DNA from: Magicicada septendecula
Lineage: Eukaryota; Arthropoda; Insecta; Hemiptera; Cicadidae
Assembly (NCBI GenBank): GCA_034769895.1
Contig: JAWRYS010001452.1
Span: 1 to 64,000 of the forward strand
DNA length: 64,000 nucleotides
Direction: 5' to 3'
The position numbers and the translations under genes were made by a program. Position 1 is the stretch's first letter. The number at the start of each line of letters is the position of its first letter. The notes under the pieces are model-generated. The model ran no database searches, had not been told where the DNA came from, and was given only the letters and a program-made list of their open reading frames with translations. Shown in pieces: positions 8,672 through 21,796 of the stretch.

Positions 8672-9535
8672 TTACCCATGGTCCATCATTTCCTCTGCAT
8701 TTGTGGTTCGGATAACCTTGGTGTATAGAACTATTTTCTTCCTTGTTATATAGGTTTCTTCTGTTTTGTACCATGATTCTTCTAATATCATATGTTCAGT
8801 GGTAACCATGACTGCTTCCCTCATTTTATTACGTGTTTCTTTATTCAGCATTTCTATTTCTAGTATACTCAAGTGTGTTAGATACCTTCTTGATTTGTGA
8901 CACCCTATCTTGTTGTGAGTCCTGTCAATTTTGTGTGATTTCCATTTTCTTATTGATTTGTTGAAGTTTTCCTCTGCTGGTTGGTTGTGAATTCCTTCTA
9001 TAATTTCTTTCAAGGTCCTCCTACAATCTTTATATCTCATTAATTTGCTTTGGTCGGTAAGGGGTAAATTGAACACATCAATTAGTCCGTTCTTCATCAT
9101 CTCCACTTCTTCTCTTGTTTTTAGTAGTTTCTTTTTATATATTTTTCCTATTTCCTTTGTTTTCTTGATCTTCTTAATTATTCGGTTCTTCTTTACTCTT
9201 CTCAGGTTGGTTTTTGTGTGCTTAATTTTCTCATTGTTTTTGTTATCTTTATTCCCAGAAAACAATACACCTTTGTCTTCTTTATTCTTCATTTCTCCAT
9301 TGATACCGTCAGAAGTGTTGTATAGTGTTTCATTCAATTGTGTGAAACCACTATCTACTGTTTCATCAAGTTGATCTGCTGGGTATCTTGTCTCTTCCCA
9401 TTTTTTATTCATCTCCGTTTTTGTCTGGTTGCTTTCTTTACGACATCCTTTGAAAATTAGTCTTATTTGCTGCTTCATTTCTTCTTTATTTTTCTCGTGG
9501 TCCTTCTCCAGCTGTTCCCTCAATTCTTCCTTCAA
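8672..9535 (-). CDS. Second gag-like frame, unit 2
   Basis: Full-length frame in -1 relation to the upstream ORF, carrying the majority His in the YLTHL segment. Confidence 0.4.
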   Translation of the reverse strand: MKEELREQLEKDHEKNKEEMKQQIRLIFKGCRKESNQTKTEMNKKWEETRYPADQLDETVDSGFTQLNETLYNTSDGINGEMKNKEDKGVLFSGNKDNKNNEKIKHTKTNLRRVKKNRIIKKIKKTKEIGKIYKKKLLKTREEVEMMKNGLIDVFNLPLTDQSKLMRYKDCRRTLKEIIEGIHNQPAEENFNKSIRKWKSHKIDRTHNKIGCHKSRRYLTHLSILEIEMLNKETRNKMREAVMVTTEHMILEESWYKTEETYITRKKIVLYTKVIRTTNAEEMMDHG

Positions 9536-9948
9536 TTCTTCGTTTCTTTGCTGAATTTCCTCATCAATCGTTGTTGTAATGTTTCATTATTCTTGTTAAT
9601 GGTTTGTCTCAATTCTTCCTTCTGTTTCTGAAAATTGTCCTCCTGTTTTTTAAAATTTTCACTTGTTTCTTCCTTCTGTTTCTGAAAATTTTCGTTTGTT
9701 TCTTTCTTCATTCCGTCAAATTTATTGGTCATATTATTCATCATCTCCATTAATTTTAGTATGTTCGGGTCTCCTCTAACTTCTCCCTTGTCGCCCGCCT
9801 GTAATTCCATTTCTTCGTCTTGTGTTGGTTCTGTTGTGGTTATTGTTGTCTCCACTTCTTCAATCGGTGCTCCTTCCTCTTCTTCCCCTCTATTTTCTTC
9901 CATCTCCTTCTCCTTTGCCAACTTCTTTCCTAAATCTCTTGTGTGCAT
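9532..9948 (-). CDS. gag: Gag-like coiled-coil protein, unit 2
   Basis: Protein identical to the unit 1 copy. Confidence 0.55.
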   Translation of the reverse strand: MHTRDLGKKLAKEKEMEENRGEEEEGAPIEEVETTITTTEPTQDEEMELQAGDKGEVRGDPNILKLMEMMNNMTNKFDGMKKETNENFQKQKEETSENFKKQEDNFQKQKEELRQTINKNNETLQQRLMRKFSKETKN

Positions 9949-10296
9949 CCTGATCTCCTTTCGTGACCGCCGCTAGAACTTCGTATCTTCCTTTTTTCAA
10001 GCCCCATGTTGGGCGCCAATTTATAACCTACCGTTCGCGAATGTCCTGCCTACTTCAAGCCCCGCGATGGAAGCCAATTTATAACCAAACTCGTGTCTCG
10101 TGTCCCCTCGTATACCTCTGTAAAATATAACAATGTGTCTGCGTGCGAAAATGTGTCTGTGTTTCTTACCACTGCGTCCTCGTACGGCGATGTACTTCAC
10201 GATGTTTGGGCCCGTAGCGAACGTACTGGGGACCAGGTATCGTGGTTCCCGATTTGAGTTTCAAACGTAGTGGATTATCTCCGGGTGGCGCCAAAT

Positions 10297-13030
10297 TGTT
10301 TATAGAAAACAATTAAAATGGTTTGCTTATCAATGTTCTATTTGAACGAGGCGACGAATTCAATCTGTCCCGCCCTTTCTCAATTTCGTGTCAATCGAGA
10401 TAGCGGTTGCTGGATTCGCTACTTGAGCGCTCGCCGTCGCATTGGAAACCTTCACTATACATTATATTTTTAAACATACACTTTGCTAATAGAAATAAGA
10501 CACGAGTTAACACACACAGTATAAATTTATTATCAATTGGAAGTTAGTATTTTATAGACACAAGTTGTAATTAGTTTGTTCATATATAATTCTGCACCGG
10601 ATAATTCTTTATAAGACTCTTACTCAAGGTTAAACGATTGACTTTTGAATACAAATAAACAGTAATGGCGATTTATTTCGCCGATCAACAAATATTTTGG
10701 TCGACGTTTGTGGGTTGTTTGGATCACGTTAAAAGGTTCAGATGCAGTTACAACATTAAAAATACACAACCTTACAATGTTTTTTCCTTATGTAGGATAA
10801 TGTGTAGTGGTAATTGTTTTGTTTAAGTGTCATACAAGATGTTTATAAGTCGTACATAAATATGAGTTTAGTTCTATAGTTAACAAAATTTTCAGTGATA
10901 TAATTTTATGGATCAATCCTTGTAAGAGAATAAAAATGATTTAGTGGTATTCAAAATACATTGAGAAATGGTCAAAGTGCGTTTATTTTTTGGAAGTTGA
11001 AATAATTTAACTGATACTTAACAGCCTTGCAGTACGGTATTATTCGGGATGAAGAGAAGGAAGGATTATGGCTTCAATATTGTTCCTGTGTACTTTATTC
11101 GAGCTTCGGCATCTTTTTCACAGTGGGTTGGACTTATTTGGATATTTCATATTGAGTTAAACGTCTTCTCCCTCTGGAAATGGTATTCTGCATCCATCAG
11201 GCTTCTGTACTCTCAATTTCTACACTTTGTTTTACTTCTAAGATGTCTCAAACGTTAAAAGGTGTTGTACAGACGATTCGCGTCTGGCTTGCGATAGCGT
11301 CACTTTCCAAGTAAATGTATTTAACGGTAATTACCTCGTTAAACGGCCGTTCCCATGGTTACGTGTTTGCTCTCATTGGGTGAGCTCAATATTAGTACAT
11401 TGTTATCAATTTTCGAATTTCTTTCAAATCTTCCCATATCTTCGGACTTTCTTCCTCCTCTTATCTTCCTTCTGAGTTAATATCTAAATGCACTGTCATT
11501 TATATTTTCTCACAACGATTATTTTGGTACCCCACAATATTGGGTTTTATCAAGTGTTTTTAAGTTCACAATTAATTTCATACTTACTAATCACATTTCT
11601 TTGTTTATATAATTCCTTAATTTAATATTTGGTTTTTAATAATAACTACTATTCATCCTTGATGAATTAGTCACATTGGATTGGTCCATTACATGGTGAT
11701 TTTTATACAATTAGTAATTGTTTATGTTTGACCGTTAGGCCTGTTTCACATTTAAGTAGCCATTACTGGATTTTTGTGGCTTCATACACAACATATTTCA
11801 TTGAGTCCCAAATTGTTATTTTGCATTTATAATTAGGTTTAATGTATCTGGATGTGTTTTAATTAGTAACAACTGTGTTATTCAATCTTACTTGCTAATT
11901 ATTTGCTATTCATTTCCAATATAAAATAAAACATCTAGACCTATGGTCTGTATAACTCTTACAGCCATATCCATTTCATAACTAACAGTTTATATAATTC
12001 ATTATTTCTTATTTGTTGTTCTGGTGCTAAACAATCTCACCTCTATTGAACTTTTTCCATTAAACTCACCTTATAACATGGGTATTGGATACAAACTTAT
12101 TTTCTAATGCTTTTTTCTCTCCCTTCCATATTAACACCATCTAATTACTTTTCTTTGTGAAACACACCTTTAAACTTTTACAATACATTTTTAAGTTATA
12201 ACAATATTCTTTACTAGTCATCACAGTGAATATCACTACTTAGTGTTCATTATTCACTGATTAAATGTTCTATCCTAAATACTATTCATTGCAACTTGTT
12301 AAATGTTATTGTTCACTCTTAAAATTAAAACATATTGTTCACTCTTAAAACTAAAACATAAGTAATTTTACTAAGTCTTTACCTTAGCCTACTCTCCTCT
12401 TACTATTTGTATGATAGACAATATTTGTATTTATTTTTCACTAGCACTTTCTTAAATTATTTAGTGTTCATTATAATTTATTTAGTGTTTCTTTAGTATT
12501 ATATCACTCTAGTATAAATCACTTTCACTAATTCAACTTCCATTTATTTCTCATCATTTATTCTCTTTCTCTACACACTATCTATATAACATTATTAATA
12601 TTGTGTCTTTCTTAGTTAACAAATTACATATATCCCTAACTCTTTTGGTTAGTGTATTTTTATACATTGTTTCATATTACTGACGGTTCATAATTGTCAT
12701 TTTATCAATACTAACATTCATTAATAGTTTTGGTTCTTAACCGAATTTCATTGTCTTTATTACTTTGGGTTACATTATTTCTCCCTTTTCTGTTTTTCAT
12801 TACTTGTCTAGTTTCCTTGATGCGTTTCATCTTGTTTTCTTCCTCATGGGTTTGTTCTCTCTTGGTTTTCATTCTTCTTCTCCTTCCTTCGTCTTGTTTT
12901 CTTTATTTTGATTTCTTAGCTGGTTTCTCAACTGGTTTCTCAATTGGCCAATCTCTGGGGTTGGGTCAATGTCGTTTGTCTGTCAGTCTATCATTTTAGT
13001 TTCTTCGTTAATCACTTTCAGTTTATTACA
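10297..13030 (-). repeat. Putative LTR shared by units 2 and 3
   Basis: Same boundaries by homology. Its minus-strand start reads TGTAATAAACTG, the majority form, where units 1 and 2 have TGTAATATACTG. It carries the 12-bp duplication. Confidence 0.55.
12922..12949. repeat. 12-bp tandem duplication (unit 3 onward)
   Basis: CTGGTTTCTCAA occurs twice in tandem in units 3 and 6-11, and once in units 1, 2, 4 and 5. The 12-bp step keeps any reading frame through it intact. Confidence 0.85.
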
Positions 13031-14441
13031 CCTCCTCCTTCCATGATAATTACCTTTTATTTATTTTTTACTATCCACATAATTTATTTATTCAAACATA
13101 ATATCATTTAGCATTTTTTATACATACTTATTGTTATCAAAATTTATCTGAATTTGGTGATGTTATATAATGCTCTCCCACCAAAATTGATCATTTTATA
13201 AAACGTGATTCTAAGTTTGATGAAATTATCAATTGTATCGTATCATTTTCTTCTTAAACTCTCCTGCTTCTCACTCGATTTTTTATGCTTAATTCTGTAT
13301 CTTTTATTTCCTTTCTCCTGATTCTTTTCTTCGTCATTTTTTCTTATTGCGAACTGGCTTATTGATTTTATATTATAAATTATTCCCTATAAATCTTATT
13401 TTCCCTAACTATCTTTACTCTGTAGTTGCAATCGATTCGGATGGGCTCTATTGGCTTACCTAACTCCGTCGTTCAAAACTACTCTTATTCTGAGATCAGG
13501 GGAACATCATCCCTGCTCAGTAAAATGATTGCTGGACTTATTCAACAGTCAATCTCAATTAATGAATCTTAAATATAGTCATCTCGTGACTCAACATAAT
13601 AATAATAATCATAACATTTGTTGGGAATCTTTTACCTTTGTACTTCATTATTGCTCAGTTCGAGTCATATATTTTTTCATCTTTCTTTATAGATACTACT
13701 TGATAATACTTGAAGCATTGCTTTTTATTGATACAATTCACATTTTTATTCATTTTTAATTACTTTTCGTTTCATCTCAATTCATATTACAACTCTTAGA
13801 ATGTTTGTTTTATTTATTTCGTTTTTTGATCATTGGTTTTCTTAATCTTACTTCCATTTCTTTCTAAATAGTATTGGAAGTTGGTCATTTTGATTGATAG
13901 TATTTTTTTTTCATAACTTTTTAAATATCCTAGTAAGTTAGTGTTTCTTACTAGTTGGGAATGTTTTTAGCTTATTCCTTTATAGTATGTTTTGCTTTTT
14001 TGTGCCTTACATTTTGACTAAAGATTATTGTAACTTAATCTTATTTTGTTAGGAATGTTTTGTAACTTCACTCCATTATTATTAATTTTTATTCAACGAT
14101 TATAGTAAGTTATTGTTTTTTACTTTATGTGGATTCTTGGTAATTTTATTTCTCCCTTTTTTATGATTGGTCTAAAATATTCTCGAATTATCTGTGTAAG
14201 CTGTCCTTACATAACTTTTTGAATTTTGAAATTCATTTTTTATATATATATTTTTTCATTATTATTTATCAGTAAACTTTCTTGCTGAGATTATTCTTCC
14301 TTTTTATTCCAACTAACTTGGTGGGCCTTTTTAAATTGAATTCTTTTCAATTAAGTTTGATCGTCATAGTACTTTTTAAACTACTTAGGTAGGTTATCAT
14401 GAAATCAGTCCGCTTTTCCTCGGCGTTTATCTTCACTTGGT

Positions 14442-15305
14442 TTACCCATGGTCCATCATTTCCTCTGCATTTGTGGTTCGGATAACCTTGGTGTATAGAA
14501 CTATTTTCTTCCTTGTTATATAGGTTTCTTCTGTTTTGTACCATGATTCTTCTAATATCATATGTTCAGTGGTAACCATGACTGCTTCCCTCATTTTATT
14601 ACGTGTTTCTTTATTCAGCATTTCTATTTCTAGTATACTCAAGTGTGTTAGATACCTTCTTGATTTGTGACACCCTATCTTGTTGTGAGTCCTGTCAATT
14701 TTGTGTGATTTCCATTTTCTTATTGATTTGTTGAAGTTTTCCTCTGCTGGTTGGTTGTGAATTCCTTCTATAATTTCTTTCAAGGTCCTCCTACAATCTT
14801 TATATCTCATTAATTTGCTTTGGTCGGTAAGGGGTAAATTGAACACATCAATTAGTCCGTTCTTCATCATCTCCACTTCTTCTCTTGTTTTTAGTAGTTT
14901 CTTTTTATATATTTTTCCTATTTCCTTTGTTTTCTTGATCTTCTTAATTATTCGGTTCTTCTTTACTCTTCTCAGGTTGGTTTTTGTGTGCTTAATTTTC
15001 TCATTGTTTTTGTTATCTTTATTCCCAGAAAACAATACACCTTTGTCTTCTTTATTCTTCATTTCTCCATTGATACCGTCAGAAGTGTTGTATAGTGTTT
15101 CATTCAATTGTGTGAAACCACTATCTACTGTTTCATCAAGTTGATCTGCTGGGTATCTTGTCTCTTCCCATTTTTTATTCATCTCCGTTTTTGTCTGGTT
15201 GCTTTCTTTACGACATCCTTTGAAAATTAGTCTTATTTGCTGCTTCATTTCTTCTTTATTTTTCTCGTGGTCCTTCTCCAGCTGTTCCCTCAATTCTTCC
15301 TTCAA
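14442..15305 (-). CDS. Second gag-like frame, unit 3
   Basis: Full-length frame, same protein as unit 2. Confidence 0.4.
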   Translation of the reverse strand: MKEELREQLEKDHEKNKEEMKQQIRLIFKGCRKESNQTKTEMNKKWEETRYPADQLDETVDSGFTQLNETLYNTSDGINGEMKNKEDKGVLFSGNKDNKNNEKIKHTKTNLRRVKKNRIIKKIKKTKEIGKIYKKKLLKTREEVEMMKNGLIDVFNLPLTDQSKLMRYKDCRRTLKEIIEGIHNQPAEENFNKSIRKWKSHKIDRTHNKIGCHKSRRYLTHLSILEIEMLNKETRNKMREAVMVTTEHMILEESWYKTEETYITRKKIVLYTKVIRTTNAEEMMDHG

Positions 15306-15718
15306 TTCTTCGTTTCTTTGCTGAATTTCCTCATCAATCGTTGTTGTAATGTTTCATTATTCTTGTTAATGGTTTGTCTCAATTCTTCCTTCTGTTTCTG
15401 AAAATTGTCCTCCTGTTTTTTAAAATTTTCACTTGTTTCTTCCTTCTGTTTCTGAAAATTTTCGTTTGTTTCTTTCTTCATTCCGTCAAATTTATTGGTC
15501 ATATTATTCATCATCTCCATTAATTTTAGTATGTTCGGGTCTCCTCTAACTTCTCCCTTGTCGCCCGCCTGTAATTCCATTTCTTCGTCTTGTGTTGGTT
15601 CTGTTGTGGTTATTGTTGTCTCCACTTCTTCAATCGGTGCTCCTTCCTCTTCTTCCCCTCTATTTTCTTCCATCTCCTTCTCCTTTGCCAACTTCTTTCC
15701 TAAATCTCTTGTGTGCAT
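15302..15718 (-). CDS. gag: Gag-like coiled-coil protein, unit 3
   Basis: Protein identical to the unit 1 copy. Confidence 0.55.
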   Translation of the reverse strand: MHTRDLGKKLAKEKEMEENRGEEEEGAPIEEVETTITTTEPTQDEEMELQAGDKGEVRGDPNILKLMEMMNNMTNKFDGMKKETNENFQKQKEETSENFKKQEDNFQKQKEELRQTINKNNETLQQRLMRKFSKETKN

Positions 15719-16066
15719 CCTGATCTCCTTTCGTGACCGCCGCTAGAACTTCGTATCTTCCTTTTTTCAAGCCCCATGTTGGGCGCCAATTTATAACCTA
15801 CCGTTCGCGAATGTCCTGCCTACTTCAAGCCCCGCGATGGAAGCCAATTTATAACCAAACTCGTGTCTCGTGTCCCCTCGTATACCTCTGTAAAATATAA
15901 CAATGTGTCTGCGTGCGAAAATGTGTCTGTGTTTCTTACCACTGCGTCCTCGTACGGCGATGTACTTCACGATGTTTGGGCCCGTAGCGAACGTACTGGG
16001 GACCAGGTATCGTGGTTCCCGATTTGAGTTTCAAACGTAGTGGATTATCTCCGGGTGGCGCCAAAT

Positions 16067-18762
16067 TGTATATAGAAAACAATTAAAATGGTTTGCTTTT
16101 CAATGTTCTATTTGAACGAGGCGACGAATTCAATCTGTCCCGCCCTTTCTCAATTTCGTGTCAATCGAGATAGCGGTTGCTGGATTCGCTACTTGAGCGC
16201 TCGCCGTCGCATTGGAAACCTTCACTATACATTATATTTTTAAACATACACTTTGCTAATAGAAATAAGACACGAGTTAACACACACAGTATAAATTTAT
16301 TATCAATTGGAAGTTAGTATTTTATAGACACAAGTTGTAATTAGTTTGTTCATATATAATTCTGCACCGGATAATTCTTTATAAGACTCTTACTCAAGGT
16401 TAAACGATTGACTTTTGAATACAAATAAACAGTAATGGCGATTTATTTCGCCGATCAACAAATATTTTGGTTGACGTTTGTGGGTTGTTTGGATCACGTT
16501 AAAAGGTTCAGATGCAGTTACAACATTAAAAATACACAACCTTACAATGTTTTTTCCTTATGTAGGATAATGTGTAGTGGTAATTGTTTTGTTTAAGTGT
16601 CATACAAGATGTTTATAAGTCGTACATAAATATGAGTTTAGTTCTATAGTTAACAAAATTTTCAGTGATATAATTTTATGGATCAATCCTTGTAAGAGAA
16701 TAAAAATGATTTAGTGGTATTCAAAATACATTGAGAAATGGTCAAAGTGCGTTTATTTTTTGGAAGTTGAAATAATTTAACTGATACTTAACAGCCTTGC
16801 AGTACGGTATTATTCGGGATGAAGAGAAGGAAGGATTATGGCTTCAATATTGTTCCTGTGTACTTTATTCGAGCTTCGGCATCTTTTTCACAGTGGGTTG
16901 GACTTATTTGGATATTTCATATTGAGTTAAACGTCTTCTCCCTCTGGAAATGGTATTCTGCATCCATCAGGCTTCTGTACTCTCAATTTCTACACTTTGT
17001 TTTACTTCTAAGATGTCTCAAACGTTAAAAGGTGTTGTACAGACGATTCGCGTCTGGCTTGCGATAGCGTCACTTTCCAAGTAAATGTATTTAACGGTAA
17101 TTACCTCATTAAACGGCCGTTCCCATGGTTACGTGTTTGCTCTCATTGGGTGAGCTCAATATTAGTACATTGTTATCAATTTTCGAATTTCTTTCAAATC
17201 TTCCCATATCTTCGGACTTTCTTCCTCCTCTTATCTTCCTTCTGAGTTAATATCTAAATGCACTGTCATTTATATTTTCTCACAACGATTATTTTGGTAC
17301 CCCACAATATTGGGTTTTATCAAGTGTTTTTAAGTTCACAATTAATTTCATACTTACTAATCACATTTCTTTGTTTATATAATTCCTTAATTTAATATTT
17401 GGTTTTTAATAATAACTACTATTCATCCTTGATGAATTAGTCACATTGGATTGGTCCATTACATGGTGATTTTTATACAATTAGTAATTGTTTATGTTTG
17501 ACCGTTAGGCCTGTTTCACATTTAAGTAGCCATTACTGGATTTTTGTGGCTTCATACACAACATATTTCATTGAGTCCCAAATTGTTATTTTGCATTTAT
17601 AATTAGGTTTAATGTATCTGGATGTGTTTTAATTAGTAACAACTGTGTTATTCAATCTTACTTGCTAATTATTTGCTATTCATTTCCAATATAAAATAAA
17701 ACATCTAGGCCTATGGTCTGTATAACTCTTACAGCCATATCCATTTCATAACTAACAGTTTATATAATTCATTATTTCTTATTTGTTGTTCTGGTGCTAA
17801 ACAATCTCACCTCTATTGAACTTTTTCCATTAAACTCACCTTATAACATGGGTATTGGATACAAACTTATTTTCTAATGCTTTTTTCTCTCCCTTCCATA
17901 TTAACACCATCTAATTACTTTTCTTTGTGAAACACACCTTTAAACTTTTACAATACATTTTTAAGTTATAACAATATTCTTTACTAGTCATCACAGTGAA
18001 TATCACTACTTAGTGTTCATTATTCACTGATTAAATGTTCTATCCTAAATACTATTCATTGCAACTTGTTAAATGTTATTGTTCACTCTTAAAACTAAAA
18101 CATAAGTAATTTTACTAAGTCTTTACCTTAGCCTACTCTCCTCTTACTATTTGTATGATAGACAATATTTGTATTTATTTTTCACTAGCACTTTCTTAAA
18201 TTATTTAGTGTTCATTATAATTTATTTAGTGTTTCTTTAGTATTATATCACTCTAGTATAAATCACTTTCACTAATTCAACTTCCATTTATTTCTCATCA
18301 TTTATTCTCTTTCTCTACACACTATCTATATAACATTATTAATATTGTGTCTTTCTTAGTTAACAAATTACATATATCCCTAACTCTTTTGGTTAGTGTA
18401 TTTTTATACATTGTTTCATATTACTGACGGTTCATAATTGTCATTTTATCAATACTAACATTCATTAATAGTTTTGGTTCTTAACCGAATTTCATTGTCT
18501 TTATTACTTTGGGTTACATTATTTCTCCCTTTTCTGTTTTTCATTACTTGTCTAGTTTTCTTGATGCGTTTCATCTTGTTTTCTTCCTCATGGGTTTGTT
18601 CTCTCTTGGTTTTCATTCTTCTTCTCCTTCCTTCGTCTTGTTTTCTTTATTTTGATTTCTTAGCTGGTTTCTCAATTGGCCAATCTCTGGGGTTGGGTCA
18701 ATGTCGTTTGTCTGTCAGTCTATCATTTTAGTTTCTTTGTTAATCACTTTCAGTTTATTACA
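16067..18762 (-). repeat. Putative LTR shared by units 3 and 4
   Basis: Shortest form together with the next LTR, because the unit 4 portion lacks the 26-bp and 12-bp duplications. A substitution changes the minus-strand 3' end from TATAAACA to TATATACA. A G to A change near 17107 weakens the second small hairpin. Confidence 0.55.
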
Positions 18763-20172
18763 CCTCCTCCTTCCATGATAATTACCTTTTATTTATTTTT
18801 TACTATCCACATAATTTATTTATTCAAACATAATATCATTTAGCATTTTTTATACATACTTATTGTTATCAAAATTTATCTGAATTTGGTGATGTTATAT
18901 AATGCTCTCCCACCAAAATTGATCATTTTATAAAACGTGATTCTAAGTTTGATGAAATTATCAATTGTATCGTATCATTTTCTTCTTAAACTCTCCTGCT
19001 TCTCACTCGATTTTTTATGCTTAATTCTGTATCTTTTATTTCCTTTCTCCTGATTCTTTTCTTCGTCATTTTTTCTTATTGCGAACTGGCTTATTGATTT
19101 TATATTATAAATTATTCCCTATAAATCTTATTTTCCCTAACTATCTTTACTCTGTAGTTGCAATCGATTCGGATGGGCTCTATTGGCTTACCTAACTCCG
19201 TCGTTCAAAACTACTCTTATTCTGAGATCAGGGGAACATCATCCCTGCTCAGTAAAATGATTGCTGGACTTATTCAACAGTCAATCTCAATTAATGAATC
19301 TTAAATATAGTCATCTCGTGACTCAACATAATAATAATAATCATAACATTTGTTGGGAATCTTTTACCTTTGTACTTCATTATTGCTCAGTTCGAGTCAT
19401 ATATTTTTTCATCTTTCTTTATAGATACTACTTGATAATACTTGAAGCATTGCTTTTTATTGATACAATTCACATTTTTATTCATTTTTAATTACTTTTC
19501 GTTTCATCTCAATTCATATTACAACTCTTAGAATGTTTGTTTTATTTATTTCGTTTTTTGATCATTGGTTTTCTTAATCTTACTTCCATTTCTTTCTAAA
19601 TAGTATTGGAAGTTGGTCATTTTGATTGATAGTATTTTTTTTTCATAACTTTTTAAATATCCTAGTAAGTTAGTGTTTCTTACTAGTTGGGAATGTTTTT
19701 AGCTTATTCCTTTATAGTATGTTTTGCTTTTTTGTGCCTTACATTTTGGCTAAAGATTATTGTAACTTAATCTTATTTTGTTAGGAATGTTTTGTAACTT
19801 CACTCCATTATTATTAATTTTTATTCAACGATTATAGTAAGTTATTGTTTTTTACTTTATGTGGATTCTTGGTAATTTTATTTCTCCCTTTTTTATGATT
19901 GGTCTAAAATATTCTCGAATTATCTGTGTAAGCTGTCCTTACATAACTTTTTTGAATTTTGAAATTCATTTTTTATATATATTTTTTCATTATTATTTAT
20001 CAGTAAACTTTCTTGCTGAGATTATTCTTCCTTTTTATTCCAACTTACTTGGTGGGCCTTTTTAAATTGAATTCTTTTCAATTAAGTTTGATCGTCATAG
20101 TACTTTTTAAACTACTTAGGTAGGTTATCATGAAATCAGTCCGCTTTTCCTCGGCGTTTATCTTCACTTGGT

Positions 20173-20913
20173 TTACCCATGGTCCATCATTTCCTCTGCA
20201 TTTGTGGTTCGGATAACCTTGGTGTATAGAACTATTTTCTTCCTTGTTATATAGGTTTCTTCTGTTTTGTACCATGATTCTTCTAATATCATATGTTCAG
20301 TGGTAACCATGACTGCTTCCCTCATTTTATTACGTGTTTCTTTATTCAGCATTTCTATTTCTAGTATACTCAAGTGTGTTAGATACCTTCTTGATTTGTG
20401 ACACCCTATCTTGTTGTGAGTCCTGTCAATTTTGTGTGATTTCCATTTTCTTATTGATTTGTTGAAGTTTTCCTCTGCTGGTTGGTTGTGAATTCCTTCT
20501 ATAATTTCTTTCAAGGTCCTCCTACAATCTTTATATCTCATTAATTTGCTTTGGTCGGTAAGGGGTAAATTGAACACATCAATTAGTCCGTTCTTCATCA
20601 TCTCCACTTCTTCTCTTGTTTTTAGTAGTTTCTTTTTATATATTTTTCCTATTTCCTTTGTTTTCTTGATCTTCTTAATTATTCGGTTCTTCTTTACTCT
20701 TCTCAGGTTGGTTTTTGTGTGCTTAATTTTCTCATTGTTTTTGTTATCTTTATTCCCAGAAAACAATACACCTTTGTCTTCTTTATTCTTCATTTCTCCA
20801 TTGATACCGTCAGAAGTGTTGTATAGTGTTTCATTCAATTGTGTGAAACCACTATCTACTGTTTCATCAAGTTGATCTGCTGGGTATCTTGTCTCTTCCC
20901 ATTTTTTATTCAT
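20173..20913 (-). pseudogene. Second gag-like frame, unit 4, broken by 1-bp deletion
   Basis: A 1-bp deletion near 20956 (GAAAGTAG for GAAAATTAG) separates the coiled-coil lead-in from the rest. What remains from the next ATG is 246 aa. The broken lead-in means the frame can no longer be reached by continuing from the upstream ORF with a single -1 shift. Confidence 0.45.
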
Positions 20914-21031
20914 CTCCGTTTTTGTCTGGTTGCTTTCTTTACGACATCCTTTGAAAGTAGTCTTATTTGCTGCTTCATTTCTTCTTTATTTTTCTCGTGG
21001 TCCTTCTCCAGCTGTTCCCTCAATTCTTCCT

Positions 21032-21448
21032 TCAATTCTTCGTTTCTTTGCTGAATTTCCTCATCAATCGTTGTTGTAATGTTTCATTATTCTTGTTAAT
21101 GGTTTGTCTCAATTCTTCCTTCTGTTTCTGAAAATTGTCCTCCTGTTTTTTAAAATTTTCACTTGTTTCTTCCTTCTGTTTCTGAAAATTTTCGTTTGTT
21201 TCTTTCTTCATTCCGTCAAATTTATTGGTCATATTATTCATCATCTCCATTAATTTTAGTATGTTCGGGTCTCCTCTAACTTCTCCCTTGTCGCCCGCCT
21301 GTAATTCCATTTCTTCGTCTTGTGTTGGTTCTGTTGTGGTTATTGTTGTCTCCACTTCTTCAATCGGTGCTCCTTCCTCTTCTTCCCCTCTATTTTCTTC
21401 CATCTCCTTCTCCTTTGCCAACTTCTTTCCTAAATCTCTTGTGTGCAT
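21032..21448 (-). CDS. gag: Gag-like coiled-coil protein, unit 4
   Basis: Protein identical to the unit 1 copy. Confidence 0.55.
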   Translation of the reverse strand: MHTRDLGKKLAKEKEMEENRGEEEEGAPIEEVETTITTTEPTQDEEMELQAGDKGEVRGDPNILKLMEMMNNMTNKFDGMKKETNENFQKQKEETSENFKKQEDNFQKQKEELRQTINKNNETLQQRLMRKFSKETKN

Positions 21449-21796
21449 CCTGATCTCCTTTCGTGACCGCCGCTAGAACTTCGTATCTTCCTTTTTTCAA
21501 GCCCCATGTTGGGCGCCAATTTATAACCTACCGTTCGCGAATGTCCTGCCTACTTCAAGCCCCGCGATGGAAGCCAATTTATAACCAAACTCGTGTCTCG
21601 TGTCCCCTCGTATACCTCTGTAAAATATAACAATGTGTCTCCGTGCGAAAATGTGTCTGTGTTTCTTACCACTGCGTCCTCGTACGGCGATGTACTTCAC
21701 GATGTTTGGGCCCGTATCGAACGTACTGGGGACCAGGTATCGTGGTTCCCGATTTGAGTTTCAAACGTAGTGGATTATCTCCGGGTGGCGCCAAAT

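Larger units (their letters stand above)
5759..11516. repeat. Tandem unit 2 (5758 bp)
   Basis: Same length and indel state as unit 1: 26-bp duplication present, 12-bp duplication absent. Units 1 and 2 also share the 'gtttgcttcc' variant in the LTR, where all later copies read 'gttttcttcc', so they form one subtype. Confidence 0.97.
11517..17286. repeat. Tandem unit 3 (5770 bp)
   Basis: First copy with the 12-bp duplication in the LTR (near 12920-12950). It also has the 1-bp shortening of a T run near 12558 shared with units 4-6, two extra bases in a TA run near 14245, and one T fewer near 14218. Private substitutions include TATATAG instead of TTTATAG at the LTR 3' end near 16070. Confidence 0.97.
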
